Assembly: GCA_028687375.1 (NCBI GenBank)
Contig: JAQUAG010000015.1
Location: 1 to 51,630 of the forward strand
Direction: 5' to 3'
Length of the DNA: 51,630 nucleotides
From: Arcobacteraceae bacterium
GTDB lineage: Bacteria > Campylobacterota > Campylobacteria > Campylobacterales > Arcobacteraceae
A program made the translations under genes and the position numbers. Shown here in pieces: positions 1 to 9,070 of this stretch (positions are counted from its first letter, which is position 1; every line of letters starts with the position of its first letter). The notes under the pieces are model-generated. The model was not told the DNA's origin and did not search any database. It was given only the letters and a program-made list of their open reading frames with translations.

Positions 1-50
1 GTTTTTTTATATATAATTCTATCCACAAAAGCAGACAAGCTTTTAAACAT

Positions 51-125
51 TCCGGATTAGCTCAGCGGTAGAGTAGATGACTGTTAATCATTTGGTCGCT
101 GGTTCGAACCCAGCATCCGGAGCCA
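51..125 (+). tRNA. tRNA-Asn (GTT)
   Basis: The 7-bp acceptor stem TCCGGAT/ATCCGGA closes, the anticodon loop CTGTTAA places GTT at 83-85, the T-arm GGTTCGAACCC is canonical, and the 3' CCA is encoded (123-125). It serves as the integration site for the elements that follow: its 3' part is repeated downstream at 22650-22699, and shorter pieces at 28094 and 36564. Confidence 0.97.
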
Positions 126-127
126 CT
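78..127 (+). repeat. att site 1 (attL of element 1, inside tRNA-Asn)
   Basis: A 50-bp stretch from the anticodon stem through the CCA end to the following CT is identical to 22650-22699. Integration here leaves the tRNA intact because the element supplies the same 3' half. Confidence 0.9.
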
Positions 128-194
128 CAAAACCCCCACAAATACGACTCTCAAAGCACTTTTAAAAAGAAACTCAAAAAGAAATCAAAATTTA

Positions 195-221
195 TTTTTA
201 CCACATTTTTACCACAAAATT
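195..221 (+). repeat. Left arm-type integrase site of element 1
   Basis: Two tandem copies of TTTTTACCACA, followed by AAATT, form a 27-bp stretch identical in sequence and orientation to 22500-22526 at the other end of the element. Paired arm repeats near both att sites are typical of tyrosine-recombinase binding sites. Apart from this, 128-317 shows no gene. Confidence 0.7.
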
Positions 222-317
222 ATTTTTATTGATATAAAAATATGATGTTTTAATGCTATACAAACAACAGACTAAGTGATATAATATTTCAAATAAAAAC
301 ACTTAAAGGTATAGAAA

Positions 318-496
318 ATGAAAAAAATAGCAACAAAAATATTATTAGCTGGATTACTTTTAACAAATTCCTCAGCTCTTATTGAAATAGAAAGAACTGA
401 TAGTTTTGCTGGTGGTATCTATAATCTTAAGTTTGAAAATAAAGAGTCGTTCAAGGTGATATTATAGATATTTTGAAAAGTTCACAATCAAGATAA
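318..496 (+). pseudogene. Frameshifted or truncated signal-peptide protein remnant
   Basis: ATG at 318 with AAAGG upstream opens a 49-codon frame starting with a clear signal peptide (MKKIATKILLAGLLLTNSSA) and stopping at 465-467. The +1 frame continues after the region around 450-455 and ends at TAA 494-496 with residues SSQSR. The 27 bases around the start match those of the DotA-like gene at 4373 on the opposite strand, including the preceding in-frame LKV-stop. This suggests the remnant of a second, inverted copy of that gene junction. No family recognised. It may instead be a real 49-residue exported peptide. Confidence 0.45.
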
Positions 497-499
497 CAT

Positions 500-521
500 A
501 AGCCCCTATTCTTAGGGGCTT
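500..521 (+). terminator. Hairpin terminator of the repeated cassette (copy R4)
   Basis: AAGCCCCTA-TTCT-TAGGGGCTT forms a 9-bp stem. The same hairpin occurs at 5727-5748 and 11827-11848, each time just after a gene end and before a promoter region. Confidence 0.7.
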
Positions 522-531
522 ACTATAATCA

Positions 532-558
532 GGAAAAATTTATAAAAAAATTCCTTTT
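532..558 (+). promoter_or_regulatory. Repeated promoter-proximal dyad, copy R4 (plus-oriented)
   Basis: An imperfect palindrome with arms AGGAA and TTCCT around an AT-rich centre matches the corresponding part of the cassettes at 5618, 11718 and 18684, but in opposite orientation. A possible -10 element, GATATAA, lies about 20 bases downstream, before the small gene at 640. Confidence 0.5.
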
Positions 559-639
559 TCAAAAATTTAATTATTTGATATAAATTCATCATCTTTCAAG
601 TTTCAAGATTTGGGAGAAATACATAAAAAAGGTAAGAAC

Positions 640-849
640 ATGAGAAAAACACTATTACAACAAGGAAACGAGAGTATGTCAGCAGAACAATATAAAAAGT
701 ATGACGAGATGATGTGGTTCTTAATTGAAAATTTATCAGCACATAAAGAGGGAAAATTAAGTGCTGACAAAGTTGAATATTTGAATAAAAATATACCAAA
801 CTGGATAGAAGAAACTCAAGAAGTAATAGATGCTATCATAGCAGCTTAA
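640..849 (+). CDS. Small acidic protein of element 1, function unknown
   Basis: 69 residues if started at ATG 640, which has AAAAGG about ten bases upstream; a TTG at 610 would add ten residues but lacks a ribosome site. The sequence is predicted mostly helical with no membrane segment, cysteine pair or recognised domain. It is the first plus-strand gene after cassette R4 and ends at a bidirectional terminator, so it is probably transcribed alone under the same control as the transfer operons. I do not recognise its family. Confidence 0.6.
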   Translation: MRKTLLQQGNESMSAEQYKKYDEMMWFLIENLSAHKEGKLSADKVEYLNKNIPNWIEETQEVIDAIIAA

Positions 850-855
850 ACCCAT

Positions 856-884
856 AAGAAAACCATTTATCAGATGGTTTTCTT
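856..884. terminator. Bidirectional hairpin terminator
   Basis: AAGAAAACCAT and ATGGTTTTCTT form a perfect 11-bp stem with a 7-base loop and T/A runs on both sides. It separates the convergent genes at 640-849 (+) and 894-1601 (-). Confidence 0.8.
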
Positions 885-893
885 ACTCTTAAA

Positions 894-1601
894 TCATGAT
901 AATCCTCCAGCTTGATACATTTTAACTGCACTTTTACCAGCTTCAATTAGACTTTCAACCACATACACTTTAAAAACATCATAAACACCACCAGCTGGGT
1001 GATTGAAAATATTCTTAGTAGCTTCGTTATAAAAAATTACACTAAACCAGCTTATAGTTAGAGTTACAATCGTTTTTAAAGCTACACCCATTATTGAATT
1101 TGTTTGAGTATCATCAGAATAATTTGAAATTATAGAGTTTGAAATTTGGACTGATAAAATCATTATAACTGCAACTAAAACAAAACACATTGTTTTTGCA
1201 AACATACCTATAATTTGGATTGCTTGCATCATGCTAATAATAGCTCTTCTTTCGTATTCAAAATCTCCATCTAATCCGCTCGCTTTCATCATCCAAAATT
1301 TTTGAATAATTCCACCGCCACCCGTAATCTGTCCCCAATCTGGGAATACAATATTAAATATTCCAACAATAAAAAAAAATGTAAGATAAGAGATAGATAA
1401 TATTATTGTGGAGCTTATAATATAATCTATATTACTCCTACCGCTTACATGTTCTTTTGCCTCATTGCTTCCAAATTTTTCAAACTGTCTCATTAGAATT
1501 ATCAGCATTGGCATAAATGTAAAGAATATTGCTAAACTACCAAAAGTTAGCAAAATTCCAGCATCGCTGAGTTCCATTGACATAGGGTCTGTAACTATCA
1601 T
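894..1601 (-). CDS. Polytopic membrane protein, possible transfer component
   Basis: 235 residues with four predicted membrane segments (about 15-37, 62-84, 127-150 and 172-192) and short loops. GGAG seven bases before ATG supports the start. It is last in a three-gene minus-strand operon (411-aa membrane protein, DotA-like protein, this gene), 42 bases after the DotA-like gene. Size and topology would suit a small inner-membrane component of a type IV secretion apparatus, but I cannot assign it to a family, so the role rests on context only. Confidence 0.6.
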   Translation of the reverse strand: MIVTDPMSMELSDAGILLTFGSLAIFFTFMPMLIILMRQFEKFGSNEAKEHVSGRSNIDYIISSTIILSISYLTFFFIVGIFNIVFPDWGQITGGGGIIQKFWMMKASGLDGDFEYERRAIISMMQAIQIIGMFAKTMCFVLVAVIMILSVQISNSIISNYSDDTQTNSIMGVALKTIVTLTISWFSVIFYNEATKNIFNHPAGGVYDVFKVYVVESLIEAGKSAVKMYQAGGLS

Positions 1602-1643
1602 TTTAATTCTCCTTTTTTAAGAATGTAAATCAGCATTGCCGAT

Positions 1644-4373
1644 TTACATATATTTTCCAACACCAGCTGTTTTTCCTTGAGCTTGTTGAATTGTGTCTAT
1701 CATTTTGTCGCCCATATCTTCAACTTTAGCATCAATCAATTCATAAAAATATCCAGGAAGTTTGAATATTATTGTGACGATTAACACGATTTTTACAAAA
1801 ATAAAAACTATAAAGCTAACACCTAAAAAAATGTATTGTGTTAAAATACGGTCCGCAAATGACATAAAGTAAGTTATCGGATTCCAAGTATCTGCAAGAG
1901 GAGTTGATTGAATCGTGACAAAGAAATCATTAACAAGTCTTAGTTCTAGTGTTTCAAACAAACTCAAACTAAAAATAACTAAAAACATTGTAATTGTTAA
2001 AAGAACTGTTTTAAATGCTACTGCAATAATTTTTCCAGCTGCTGCAATTACTTTTTCTTCTTGTTTTGGATGGAAAGCATAGATAGGAATAAATATCACT
2101 GACATAAAAGCCCAAAATTTTTGCAAAAACAAAAGTGTAAATGCAAGTATTGAAGATGTTATCATTACAACTAGAACTAATGTATTGAGAAATCCTACAA
2201 TTCCTTTGTAGATAAGAGTATATTCTGCTAAATTTACACCTGCTTGAATTGTCACTTTAGCGGCTGCACCACCTACCTTGTCTATCGCTGAGCCAATTAT
2301 CGATTTTTCGTAAGACTCTCTCACCGCGGCAAAGGGCATAGCAAGGGTTTGGTCGAGGATTTCTTTTATTTTAGATCCATTAAATACTGATAATAAAACG
2401 ACTGATTTCCCGATACTCATGTCGAGTGATTCATTTGCCAGGTTCTCCTCGTCTCTCTTGTATTTATCGCCCAAAACACCCCTTGAGTCTATTAAAAACG
2501 CATTTGCTGGTAAAAAAGCAACAGATATATATCCTAACTCATGATAATTTTTCCACATAATGTTATAAGCTTTTTTTACATTTTCAATGTTGTTTGTATC
2601 TTGGAAATCTGCTTTTATTTTTTTTATAATCTCTTCGACCTCTTTCAATCTACCATTGTTTTCGAGTATTTTCTGCCTAGTTGAATAACAACCACTTAGT
2701 GACATGAACATAGGTTTGACACCACCTGTTAAAATTCCAGCTTCACTAGAATATGGATTTAAAGGACTATCGTCATTATCAAAAGTTTGGAATGCGATTT
2801 CTTCTGTTTTTGGAAACGGGTTAAGCTCCAAATCCAAGGCAGCTGTAAAATCTTTAGTTTCAGGCTTTTGTTGTTTAAGTGTTGTAAGGATTGCCTGTAG
2901 TGCTGTAGCTTCTTCACTTGTTGCAGTTTGCTCTTTTTTAAGCTTTGCGTTTTTTTCCATCAGCACTTCTTTGTATCGTTCGGTATCATATATACCACAC
3001 ATTGAAGCTTCTATATTTTTTAATAATATATTTTCATTTGTTAATATCTGTTTTTCTGATGTGTACCCATCAATTCTATCAACTCCACTAGCTCCGCTTG
3101 TGGTCGCGATATATTTTAAATATGAACCGATTCCTATTCGAGCTAATTCATCACTTACATCATTAGAAACACTAAATACCCATCTTATAATATCCCTAAT
3201 TCTTTGCTCTTTAACTTCTGCCTCCAAAGACGAACCATTTGTAACATCTCTTATTTCGTACCGTTCTACAGATCCACTGAAAAAAGTGATAATAATTCCA
3301 ACGCCCATAATGAGTCTGTGAGCATGATTGTGAGGTGCACCACTTGTTTTGTTTTTATTCAAAATAGAAGTGAGCCTTTGTGAAGCAGATTGACCTATCC
3401 AATTTACAAATATATTGTACATTAAGAATATTGCAACAATTCCTGAAAGTACAGTAGTAATAGCTTTATCTGCTTGAACAAAATATCCTAGAAACATAAT
3501 ATATTGACTATTTGCTATATTCTTGTTCCTGTCTCTTAAAATACGAGCATTATTAATAATCTTATCTATTTCGTTGCTTGATAGGGCTTTATTTTTACTT
3601 GTAATAAGTGTCCGTATATCTCCTTCAAAATTTGTAAAGATTCCAGCTGAGGGTTTTATCGTGTATTTTGCTGTTGTAGTAACTTCACTTTTAGCTAAAC
3701 TTCCTTGTATATCTATCTTTTCACCGTCGATTGTCGCAAGTGCATCTAGCCAATCACCTAAATCCATATACTTTTTTCCGCCAGCTGCTTGAATTTCACC
3801 ATAAGAAACAACGATATTTTCAAGTTGCTTGTTTCTAGCTTTTGCTTGAGCACGAAGCTGTTCTGTTGCTTTATCTTGTACAATATTATTTGAGGGTAAA
3901 AATTCTTTCACACAAGCTTGTCTAGTAACAATTTGAGAAACAACAGGGATACCTAAATTATCCCCATTTCTTGTTTCGAATAGGTCATTGGCTGGGTCAT
4001 AGACAGTACAGCCGATTTTCCCCTCAGCTGGAGAGACATAGGAAATCATTGTGACATACCCAGCTCCAGAATATTTTGCTTTCAATGGTGGACATTTTAA
4101 TGCCTCCGCACTACAATTAGAAGCCGCACTTTGTTCAAAAAATTGTTCTTGATTATCAATCGCTCCACCGCTTATTTCGTCCTTTGTAGCATTTGATTTT
4201 GCTTTTGAACTAGCCTTAGCTCCAGCAACATTTCCATTTGTCGTTAATGTTGGTTCAATGTAAGGTGCCGAGGTTTTATCCCCAGCACTATTTCCACCGC
4301 CACTGCTACTGCCTGGAATGGCACCAAATAGACATCCATATAGTAAGAATATTAAAAGTAGTATTTTTTTCAT
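1644..4373 (-). CDS. DotA/TraY-like (or VirB6/TrbL-like) polytopic membrane protein with signal peptide
   Basis: 909 residues. It begins with a signal peptide (MKKILLLIFLLYGCLFGA) followed by a Ser/Gly-rich linker and a soluble stretch with several cysteines. Two membrane segments lie near 300-322 and 350-366, then a long soluble region (about 370-700), then four or more C-terminal segments (about 715-880). This layout, signal peptide plus large periplasmic part plus C-terminal membrane cluster, resembles DotA/TraY of type IVB systems. VirB6/TrbL is the alternative. The start has AAGG upstream. It lies 3 bases after the 411-aa gene, in the same operon. No sequence motif proves the family. Confidence 0.55.
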   Translation of the reverse strand: MKKILLLIFLLYGCLFGAIPGSSSGGGNSAGDKTSAPYIEPTLTTNGNVAGAKASSKAKSNATKDEISGGAIDNQEQFFEQSAASNCSAEALKCPPLKAKYSGAGYVTMISYVSPAEGKIGCTVYDPANDLFETRNGDNLGIPVVSQIVTRQACVKEFLPSNNIVQDKATEQLRAQAKARNKQLENIVVSYGEIQAAGGKKYMDLGDWLDALATIDGEKIDIQGSLAKSEVTTTAKYTIKPSAGIFTNFEGDIRTLITSKNKALSSNEIDKIINNARILRDRNKNIANSQYIMFLGYFVQADKAITTVLSGIVAIFLMYNIFVNWIGQSASQRLTSILNKNKTSGAPHNHAHRLIMGVGIIITFFSGSVERYEIRDVTNGSSLEAEVKEQRIRDIIRWVFSVSNDVSDELARIGIGSYLKYIATTSGASGVDRIDGYTSEKQILTNENILLKNIEASMCGIYDTERYKEVLMEKNAKLKKEQTATSEEATALQAILTTLKQQKPETKDFTAALDLELNPFPKTEEIAFQTFDNDDSPLNPYSSEAGILTGGVKPMFMSLSGCYSTRQKILENNGRLKEVEEIIKKIKADFQDTNNIENVKKAYNIMWKNYHELGYISVAFLPANAFLIDSRGVLGDKYKRDEENLANESLDMSIGKSVVLLSVFNGSKIKEILDQTLAMPFAAVRESYEKSIIGSAIDKVGGAAAKVTIQAGVNLAEYTLIYKGIVGFLNTLVLVVMITSSILAFTLLFLQKFWAFMSVIFIPIYAFHPKQEEKVIAAAGKIIAVAFKTVLLTITMFLVIFSLSLFETLELRLVNDFFVTIQSTPLADTWNPITYFMSFADRILTQYIFLGVSFIVFIFVKIVLIVTIIFKLPGYFYELIDAKVEDMGDKMIDTIQQAQGKTAGVGKYM

Positions 4374-4376
4374 TTT

Positions 4377-5612
4377 CTATACCTTTAAGTTTGTGATTTT
4401 ATAGACTCTAAAATCTGTAAGATTTCCATCTACATAGTAATATTCATCCTCTTTAATGAAAACGGCAACTTTTTTATCAGCATCAAATTGTTTTATTTCA
4501 TAAGTTATATAAGCATCATAAAACTGTGTAAGAGAATAATCAAAATCATCATCAACATTTATGTTGTTTTTTCTTAGCTCTTCCACTGTAGCTTTAAGAA
4601 TTATAGGGTTAGTTAAAAATTCTCTCTGGTGTAACCCTTTTTTTAAGCCCTCATACCCATTTACAAAATAATAATCGTGTTTTTTTCTCCAAATCTCTCT
4701 ATATCTTTCGTGTTCTTTTGTTGCTTCTGTTGTGAAAGCAAGATAATATTCGCTACCTTGCGGGATTGCTATAGTTTCATATTGTTCAATTCCATCAAAT
4801 ATAGGATTGTCAACTCTATGCCATTTCGGAGATTTTAAAGTTTCCGCTTTCCAATCTAAGTGACTAAGATATTTTTCTGATTTAGTGTCTGTAATATCCA
4901 TATGTGCATTTACTCTTTCTACGGTGTTGTTATATGTAACTTCGTGGATAATTCCAATTGTTGCGAATAGAAATGAAATAGTCATAATTGAAGAAACTGT
5001 TAATTTTGATACGAACTCAATCTGTCTTTTTGTTTTATCTGAGAAAGAGATATTTTCTGATTCTTCAACGATTTTGAAAAATTTAAAAGCTTTTTGCTTT
5101 ACACTGTAATACCCTTCAAATCCTTTGTTTACAAAGTCTTTATAAACCATGTGAATGAAATAAATAGCTAAAATATACTGAAATAAATAATTGAGAATCG
5201 CTCCAAGTTCGAGAGGGTCTTGAAATTTATTTTCAAAAATATATACAAGATATGCTGCTGGAAAAAGCAATATCACACTTACGACTGATGTTCTACTCAT
5301 ATTATCTTTGTATGTTAAAAATCCAACATAGCAAATAATAGATAGAAAAACCGCTGTCATTGATGGGAAATACAAATTTACATCATAGACAACGAACCAA
5401 GCCAATAAAAGCAGTGGAGCATACTTTAAAGATATTATTTCCAAGATGCTTGCTTTTTTGATTGAGCTATCAACATTCACATACTTTAAATGTGTTTTTT
5501 CTTCATTTATTTCGACATCATCGGTCTTAAAACCTCGCCACAAAAATGCTGGAATTTTATTCCAAGTAATTTTCGTGTTTTCTTTGTAGTTTAGTTCTTG
5601 TTCTGGTTGCAT
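4377..5612 (-). CDS. Membrane protein with five N-terminal TM segments and soluble C-terminus
   Basis: 411 residues. Predicted membrane segments at about 62-82, 84-101, 108-127, 137-160 and 205-225 are followed by a soluble domain of about 185 residues rich in charged and aromatic positions. The start ATG has AGAGGAAA upstream and directly follows promoter cassette R1, so this is the first gene of the operon that continues with the DotA-like and 235-aa proteins. I do not recognise its family. A part in conjugative transfer is inferred only from its operon partners. Confidence 0.65.
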   Translation of the reverse strand: MQPEQELNYKENTKITWNKIPAFLWRGFKTDDVEINEEKTHLKYVNVDSSIKKASILEIISLKYAPLLLLAWFVVYDVNLYFPSMTAVFLSIICYVGFLTYKDNMSRTSVVSVILLFPAAYLVYIFENKFQDPLELGAILNYLFQYILAIYFIHMVYKDFVNKGFEGYYSVKQKAFKFFKIVEESENISFSDKTKRQIEFVSKLTVSSIMTISFLFATIGIIHEVTYNNTVERVNAHMDITDTKSEKYLSHLDWKAETLKSPKWHRVDNPIFDGIEQYETIAIPQGSEYYLAFTTEATKEHERYREIWRKKHDYYFVNGYEGLKKGLHQREFLTNPIILKATVEELRKNNINVDDDFDYSLTQFYDAYITYEIKQFDADKKVAVFIKEDEYYYVDGNLTDFRVYKITNLKV

Positions 5613-5617
5613 AATTT

Positions 5618-5716
5618 CCTCTTTTTTTTAAAATTTGTTTTCTTTATTTAAAAACATTATGAAACTTTAGAAAAAAGAGAGAAATAACACAAAGGAATTT
5701 TTTTATAAATTTTTCC
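5618..5716 (-). promoter_or_regulatory. Repeated promoter/leader cassette R1
   Basis: About 98 bases nearly identical to 11718-11816 and 18684-18781. On the minus strand it holds the AGGAA...TTCCT dyad, a possible -10 (CATAAT) and an A-rich leader ending in AGAGG before the ATG at 5612. It probably drives the membrane-protein operon 5612-894 and shares its regulator with the other copies. Confidence 0.6.
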
Positions 5717-5726
5717 TGATTATATT

Positions 5727-5748
5727 AAGCCCCTAAGAATAGGGGCTT
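5727..5748 (-). terminator. Terminator after the relaxase gene (cassette R1)
   Basis: AAGCCCCTA/TAGGGGCTT 9-bp stem with loop AGAA, 3 bases beyond the relaxase stop codon. Confidence 0.7.
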
Positions 5749-5751
5749 ATG

Positions 5752-8700
5752 TTATCTTGATATTGAGTGAGATTGTGTTTGTGTTTTATTTATATAAGTT
5801 TCGAGGAAATCCTCGTGTGCTTTGATTTGAGTCTTAATCAAAGATTGATTTGCTGTCATTCTTTCTATAATTTCAAGCATATCTCCCTTATCTCTTGTGT
5901 TACTGTTAGGTTCTCTTCTATAATCTCTTTCAAGGATGGTCCTTTGGATGGTGGAGTTGTCAATTTCTCTGATATTTCTGTTAATGCTTTCAATATCAAC
6001 TCTTGCTGCTTCATTAATTCGATTTGTTGCTTCACTAATTCCTGCAATAGCTCGTTTTGTAATGCTTTGTCTAAACTCATTTGTTACTTCCTCATCTTTG
6101 TGTAATTTAATATTTTCAACGATTTCCAATAAATCAACTTCTTCGGTTTGCCCTTGTATGTTTTCTAGATCTGACAATTTGTTTGAGAGTTCATTTGTAA
6201 ACTCTTTTAGATACTCCAAAGTAGAACTTTTTTTTGATTTTTCTGTTACTTTATCTTTCAAAAGTTCCAAATCATCAGTGAAAATTTTCACTGATTGCTT
6301 TGCTCTTGTTATTTGAACATAAAAAGAGTTATTTGTTGCCATTTGTGCATTTGCTGCAATAAGTACATGTTCCGCCGTTGCACCTTGTGATTTGTAGTCT
6401 GTTGTACAATAACCATAATCGAAATAGTTGTATTTGTTTGTGTCGATTATGATAGATTTTCCATCTTTATTGACGGTGATATTGTCCTTGTCAATATTGG
6501 TAATTATGGCGGTTTCACCATTTTTGACATTGTAATTTTTATCATTTTTAGTAAACATAATCTTTTCATTAATACCAAATTTCTTATCTGTAATATCATA
6601 AACAGATAGAAAATTTCCAAATTTTTTGATGTCAATTTCCCTTTCATCTTCTTTTGCTCCTTTAACTGTTAATTTTTGATTTTCTATATCAATATTTGTG
6701 ATTTTGTACTCACTTCCTACTTTAAGCCCTGGGATATTTTTGTTAGGACTTAATATTTGTTTTTCTTGATAATTTTGTGCAAAAAGTTTATCAACACCAT
6801 TTAATGATGGTGTTTCTCTTATCTTGAAGACTGTTTGATTTTCGTGATTATGAAAATCTCTTATTTTTTCATTGAGTTCATTTCTTACCTTATTAGTAGA
6901 TGCTATGATTAAAGCATCTGGTTGTTCTTTGTAAGCTTCAAAAATATCAGATACTAAATCCGTCGTTTCGCTAATAAGGGTATTTCCCTCTTTTTCTAAA
7001 AGTTCAAAGGCTAGGTTTGTGTTGCTTTGTTTTATTTGATGTACGACATCTTTCAAAATTTGTGTTTTTTGTCTCAAAGCTTCACTCATATTTGAGGTAC
7101 TCATACCATGATTTTGAAGTTGGTGAAATATCCCTCCAGCTGAGATTGAAGCAAATTGTTTTGTATCTCCTACTAAAACAACTCTCCCGTTTTCTGCCTT
7201 TGCTTTTTCTATTAGTTTGTCTATCTGTTTACTTCCTACAAGAGAGGCTTCATCAACTAGAAAGATTTTTGTTTTTTCCGTTTGTTTGATTGGTTTTGTT
7301 AAATAGGAATGTAGTGTTGTAGATTTTATACCACTCTGTTCTTCTAGTTCTCCAGCTGCTTTACCTGTAAAAGCAAGTCCAACGATTTCAAAATGCTCTT
7401 TTGGTAAATATTCGTTAAGTGCTTTCATCATAAAAGTTTTTCCTGTTCCCGCATCCCCTTGAATCCCTATAATAGAATCTTTTGTTGTTAAGATTTGAGA
7501 TAAGCTCTCTTTTTGTCCTTTGGTCATTGTGGAGTATTTCTCCTCAATGTAGCTTTCTACTTTATCAAGTTTTGAGATAGGTTTAACACTTCTTTGCCCT
7601 TGCCACATTTCACGGATTATTTTTTGTTCGATAGCTATCATTTCTTGTGTAGAATAACTATTATCATCAAGTTCGATTAAAGATGATTTTTCGTTTTTAA
7701 TATGTTCAAATAGTTCTTCTGATTTGATATTTCCCAGATTGATTTTTGTTGCAGTCATTACAACATCTTCAACAGAAAATACAGATTCTTGCTCTGTTAG
7801 GATTTCAGAAGCTTGTTTGATTAAATTGTCGAGGTCCTGTTTTTCTACTATGATTTGATTTTTGTTAGATACATTTAAAAGCAAATTATCTACATCAATA
7901 ATGGCTTCGGCTCGCTTGAGGTTTTCTTGATAGATTTTTTCTCTATCAACTTCTTTTTTTGATTGCCTTGAATTTAAAGTTGCCATTTGCTTAAGTTCGA
8001 CTAAACTCATTTTTGGATACTGCTGTTTAAGTTTTTCAACTTCATCTTTGATTTGTTCAGCTCGTTTTGAAAATTCATCAATCAAAGTCTTATCAATATC
8101 TTTAATCTCGAAAAGTCCTTGTTTAGTGTTTGTAATTTCAATATCAATCCCAAGTTCTTGTTTTAACAAAATCGCTAGCTCGCTTCTATAATACAGTCCG
8201 TTTGACATTTTGTTGTCATACAAGAGTTCGTTTGAGATAGATACCCATTCTCCGTCTTCTCTTTGAGTCAAATTTGCAATAACACAATGGGTATGAAGTG
8301 TTGGGTCTAGTTCACGGCTAGTATCGTGTTCAAACTTAGCAGCTATCATATTGTTTGTTTGTACTTGTATTCTATCTCCACCAGTCCTTACCCGTGTTTG
8401 AATATAGTTATCTTGAATATGTGTTAAAGTGCTGTTAACTGCTTTATCGTGAATATTCCGTATAGTTTGAGATAATGCTTTATCTCCTTTTGCTTCTGCC
8501 ATCTCTAAAAGAATTGATAAAGATTTTGGAGCTGTGAAAGTATGATCATATCCAGCTCTTGTTTTCCCTGTTTCTTTTTCTCTTCTTAAGTTATTACCGT
8601 TACTATCTCTACCATTTAGCATATTTATAAAGTTATCGTGTGTTAGCTCTTCGGTAAAGCCTAGATTTTTTATCGCCTTCCCAAAGAACTCACCTCGCTC

Positions 8701-8772
8701 TTTTGTATAGTAATTGTCTTGTTGGTAATATGTAGCAGCTTGTTCAATCGAAACATTTGATATAGATAACAT
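5752..8772 (-). CDS. traI: MobF-family conjugative relaxase-helicase (TraI/TrwC-like)
   Basis: 1006 residues. The N-terminal relaxase carries paired tyrosines Y15Y16 and Y21Y22, as in F TraI, and a three-histidine metal site H149, H160, H162 (FEHDTSRELDPTLHTH). A RecD-like superfamily 1 helicase follows, with Walker A GDAGTGKT near residue 440, a DEAS motif, and C-terminal motifs DYKSQGAT and VQITRAKQ. The family nicks oriT, stays covalently bound to the 5' end, and unwinds and pilots the strand into the recipient. AAAGG precedes the ATG. The gene follows the 84-aa gene by 9 bases. Its last residues TQSHSISR match the end of the primase at 11853, because the repeated cassette extends into both genes. 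Confidence 0.93.
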   Translation of the reverse strand: MLSISNVSIEQAATYYQQDNYYTKERGEFFGKAIKNLGFTEELTHDNFINMLNGRDSNGNNLRREKETGKTRAGYDHTFTAPKSLSILLEMAEAKGDKALSQTIRNIHDKAVNSTLTHIQDNYIQTRVRTGGDRIQVQTNNMIAAKFEHDTSRELDPTLHTHCVIANLTQREDGEWVSISNELLYDNKMSNGLYYRSELAILLKQELGIDIEITNTKQGLFEIKDIDKTLIDEFSKRAEQIKDEVEKLKQQYPKMSLVELKQMATLNSRQSKKEVDREKIYQENLKRAEAIIDVDNLLLNVSNKNQIIVEKQDLDNLIKQASEILTEQESVFSVEDVVMTATKINLGNIKSEELFEHIKNEKSSLIELDDNSYSTQEMIAIEQKIIREMWQGQRSVKPISKLDKVESYIEEKYSTMTKGQKESLSQILTTKDSIIGIQGDAGTGKTFMMKALNEYLPKEHFEIVGLAFTGKAAGELEEQSGIKSTTLHSYLTKPIKQTEKTKIFLVDEASLVGSKQIDKLIEKAKAENGRVVLVGDTKQFASISAGGIFHQLQNHGMSTSNMSEALRQKTQILKDVVHQIKQSNTNLAFELLEKEGNTLISETTDLVSDIFEAYKEQPDALIIASTNKVRNELNEKIRDFHNHENQTVFKIRETPSLNGVDKLFAQNYQEKQILSPNKNIPGLKVGSEYKITNIDIENQKLTVKGAKEDEREIDIKKFGNFLSVYDITDKKFGINEKIMFTKNDKNYNVKNGETAIITNIDKDNITVNKDGKSIIIDTNKYNYFDYGYCTTDYKSQGATAEHVLIAANAQMATNNSFYVQITRAKQSVKIFTDDLELLKDKVTEKSKKSSTLEYLKEFTNELSNKLSDLENIQGQTEEVDLLEIVENIKLHKDEEVTNEFRQSITKRAIAGISEATNRINEAARVDIESINRNIREIDNSTIQRTILERDYRREPNSNTRDKGDMLEIIERMTANQSLIKTQIKAHEDFLETYINKTQTQSHSISR
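5865..6080 (-). CDS. Candidate overprinted small coiled-coil protein inside the relaxase gene
   Basis: A 71-codon frame in another phase on the same strand, inside the region coding the relaxase C-terminus. GAGGAAG sits six bases before its ATG, a better ribosome site than most genes here have. The product looks protein-like: a heptad-patterned helix rich in Gln, Leu and Glu, then a TTPPSKGP linker and a second helix. It may be a real nested gene or a chance frame; composition and ribosome site are the only support. Confidence 0.35.
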   Translation of the reverse strand: MSLDKALQNELLQELVKQQIELMKQQELILKALTEISEKLTTPPSKGPSLKEIIEENLTVTQEIREICLKL

Positions 8773-8781
8773 ACTGAGCCT

Positions 8782-9036
8782 TTAAAATTTTAGATATTTC
8801 ATATCTTCAAACTTCACTTTTTTATCAGTATCAGCATCTCTTATATTTTTCTTTAACTTTTCAAGTGTTGTGTCTCCTGTTAATTTAATATTTGTGTAAT
8901 AATCAATCTCATGAAGTTCTCCTCTGCTTGACATACAAAGCAAGTCCCCGTCTTGGTCAACATAGAGTTCATCTTTTGTTATCTCAAAAATTTCTACCCC
9001 TTGGCAATCCTCTGCAAAAAGTTTTAGTGTTTCCAT
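8782..9036 (-). CDS. Small protein upstream of the relaxase, unknown
   Basis: 84 residues starting METLKLFAED; AAAGGATAAG lies just before this ATG. A longer frame exists upstream to 9177, but it would run through the hairpin and hexamer array and lacks a ribosome site. The product is acidic and has no membrane segment. It lies between the TGTCAA array and the relaxase, where MobF systems often encode a relaxosome accessory protein; that role is inferred from position only. The motif with Gly-Val after a short helix (AEDCQGVEI) loosely recalls the repeated domain in the proteins at 14318 and 14720. Confidence 0.6.
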   Translation of the reverse strand: METLKLFAEDCQGVEIFEITKDELYVDQDGDLLCMSSRGELHEIDYYTNIKLTGDTTLEKLKKNIRDADTDKKVKFEDMKYLKF

Positions 9037-9070
9037 AATTCTTATCCTTTTTTTTAAGTTCTTTTTTACG

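Noticed and set aside
2704-3321. Plus-strand ORF of 205 codons
   Set aside because: Antisense to the DotA-like gene, no ribosome site, Ser-rich composition typical of a shadow frame.
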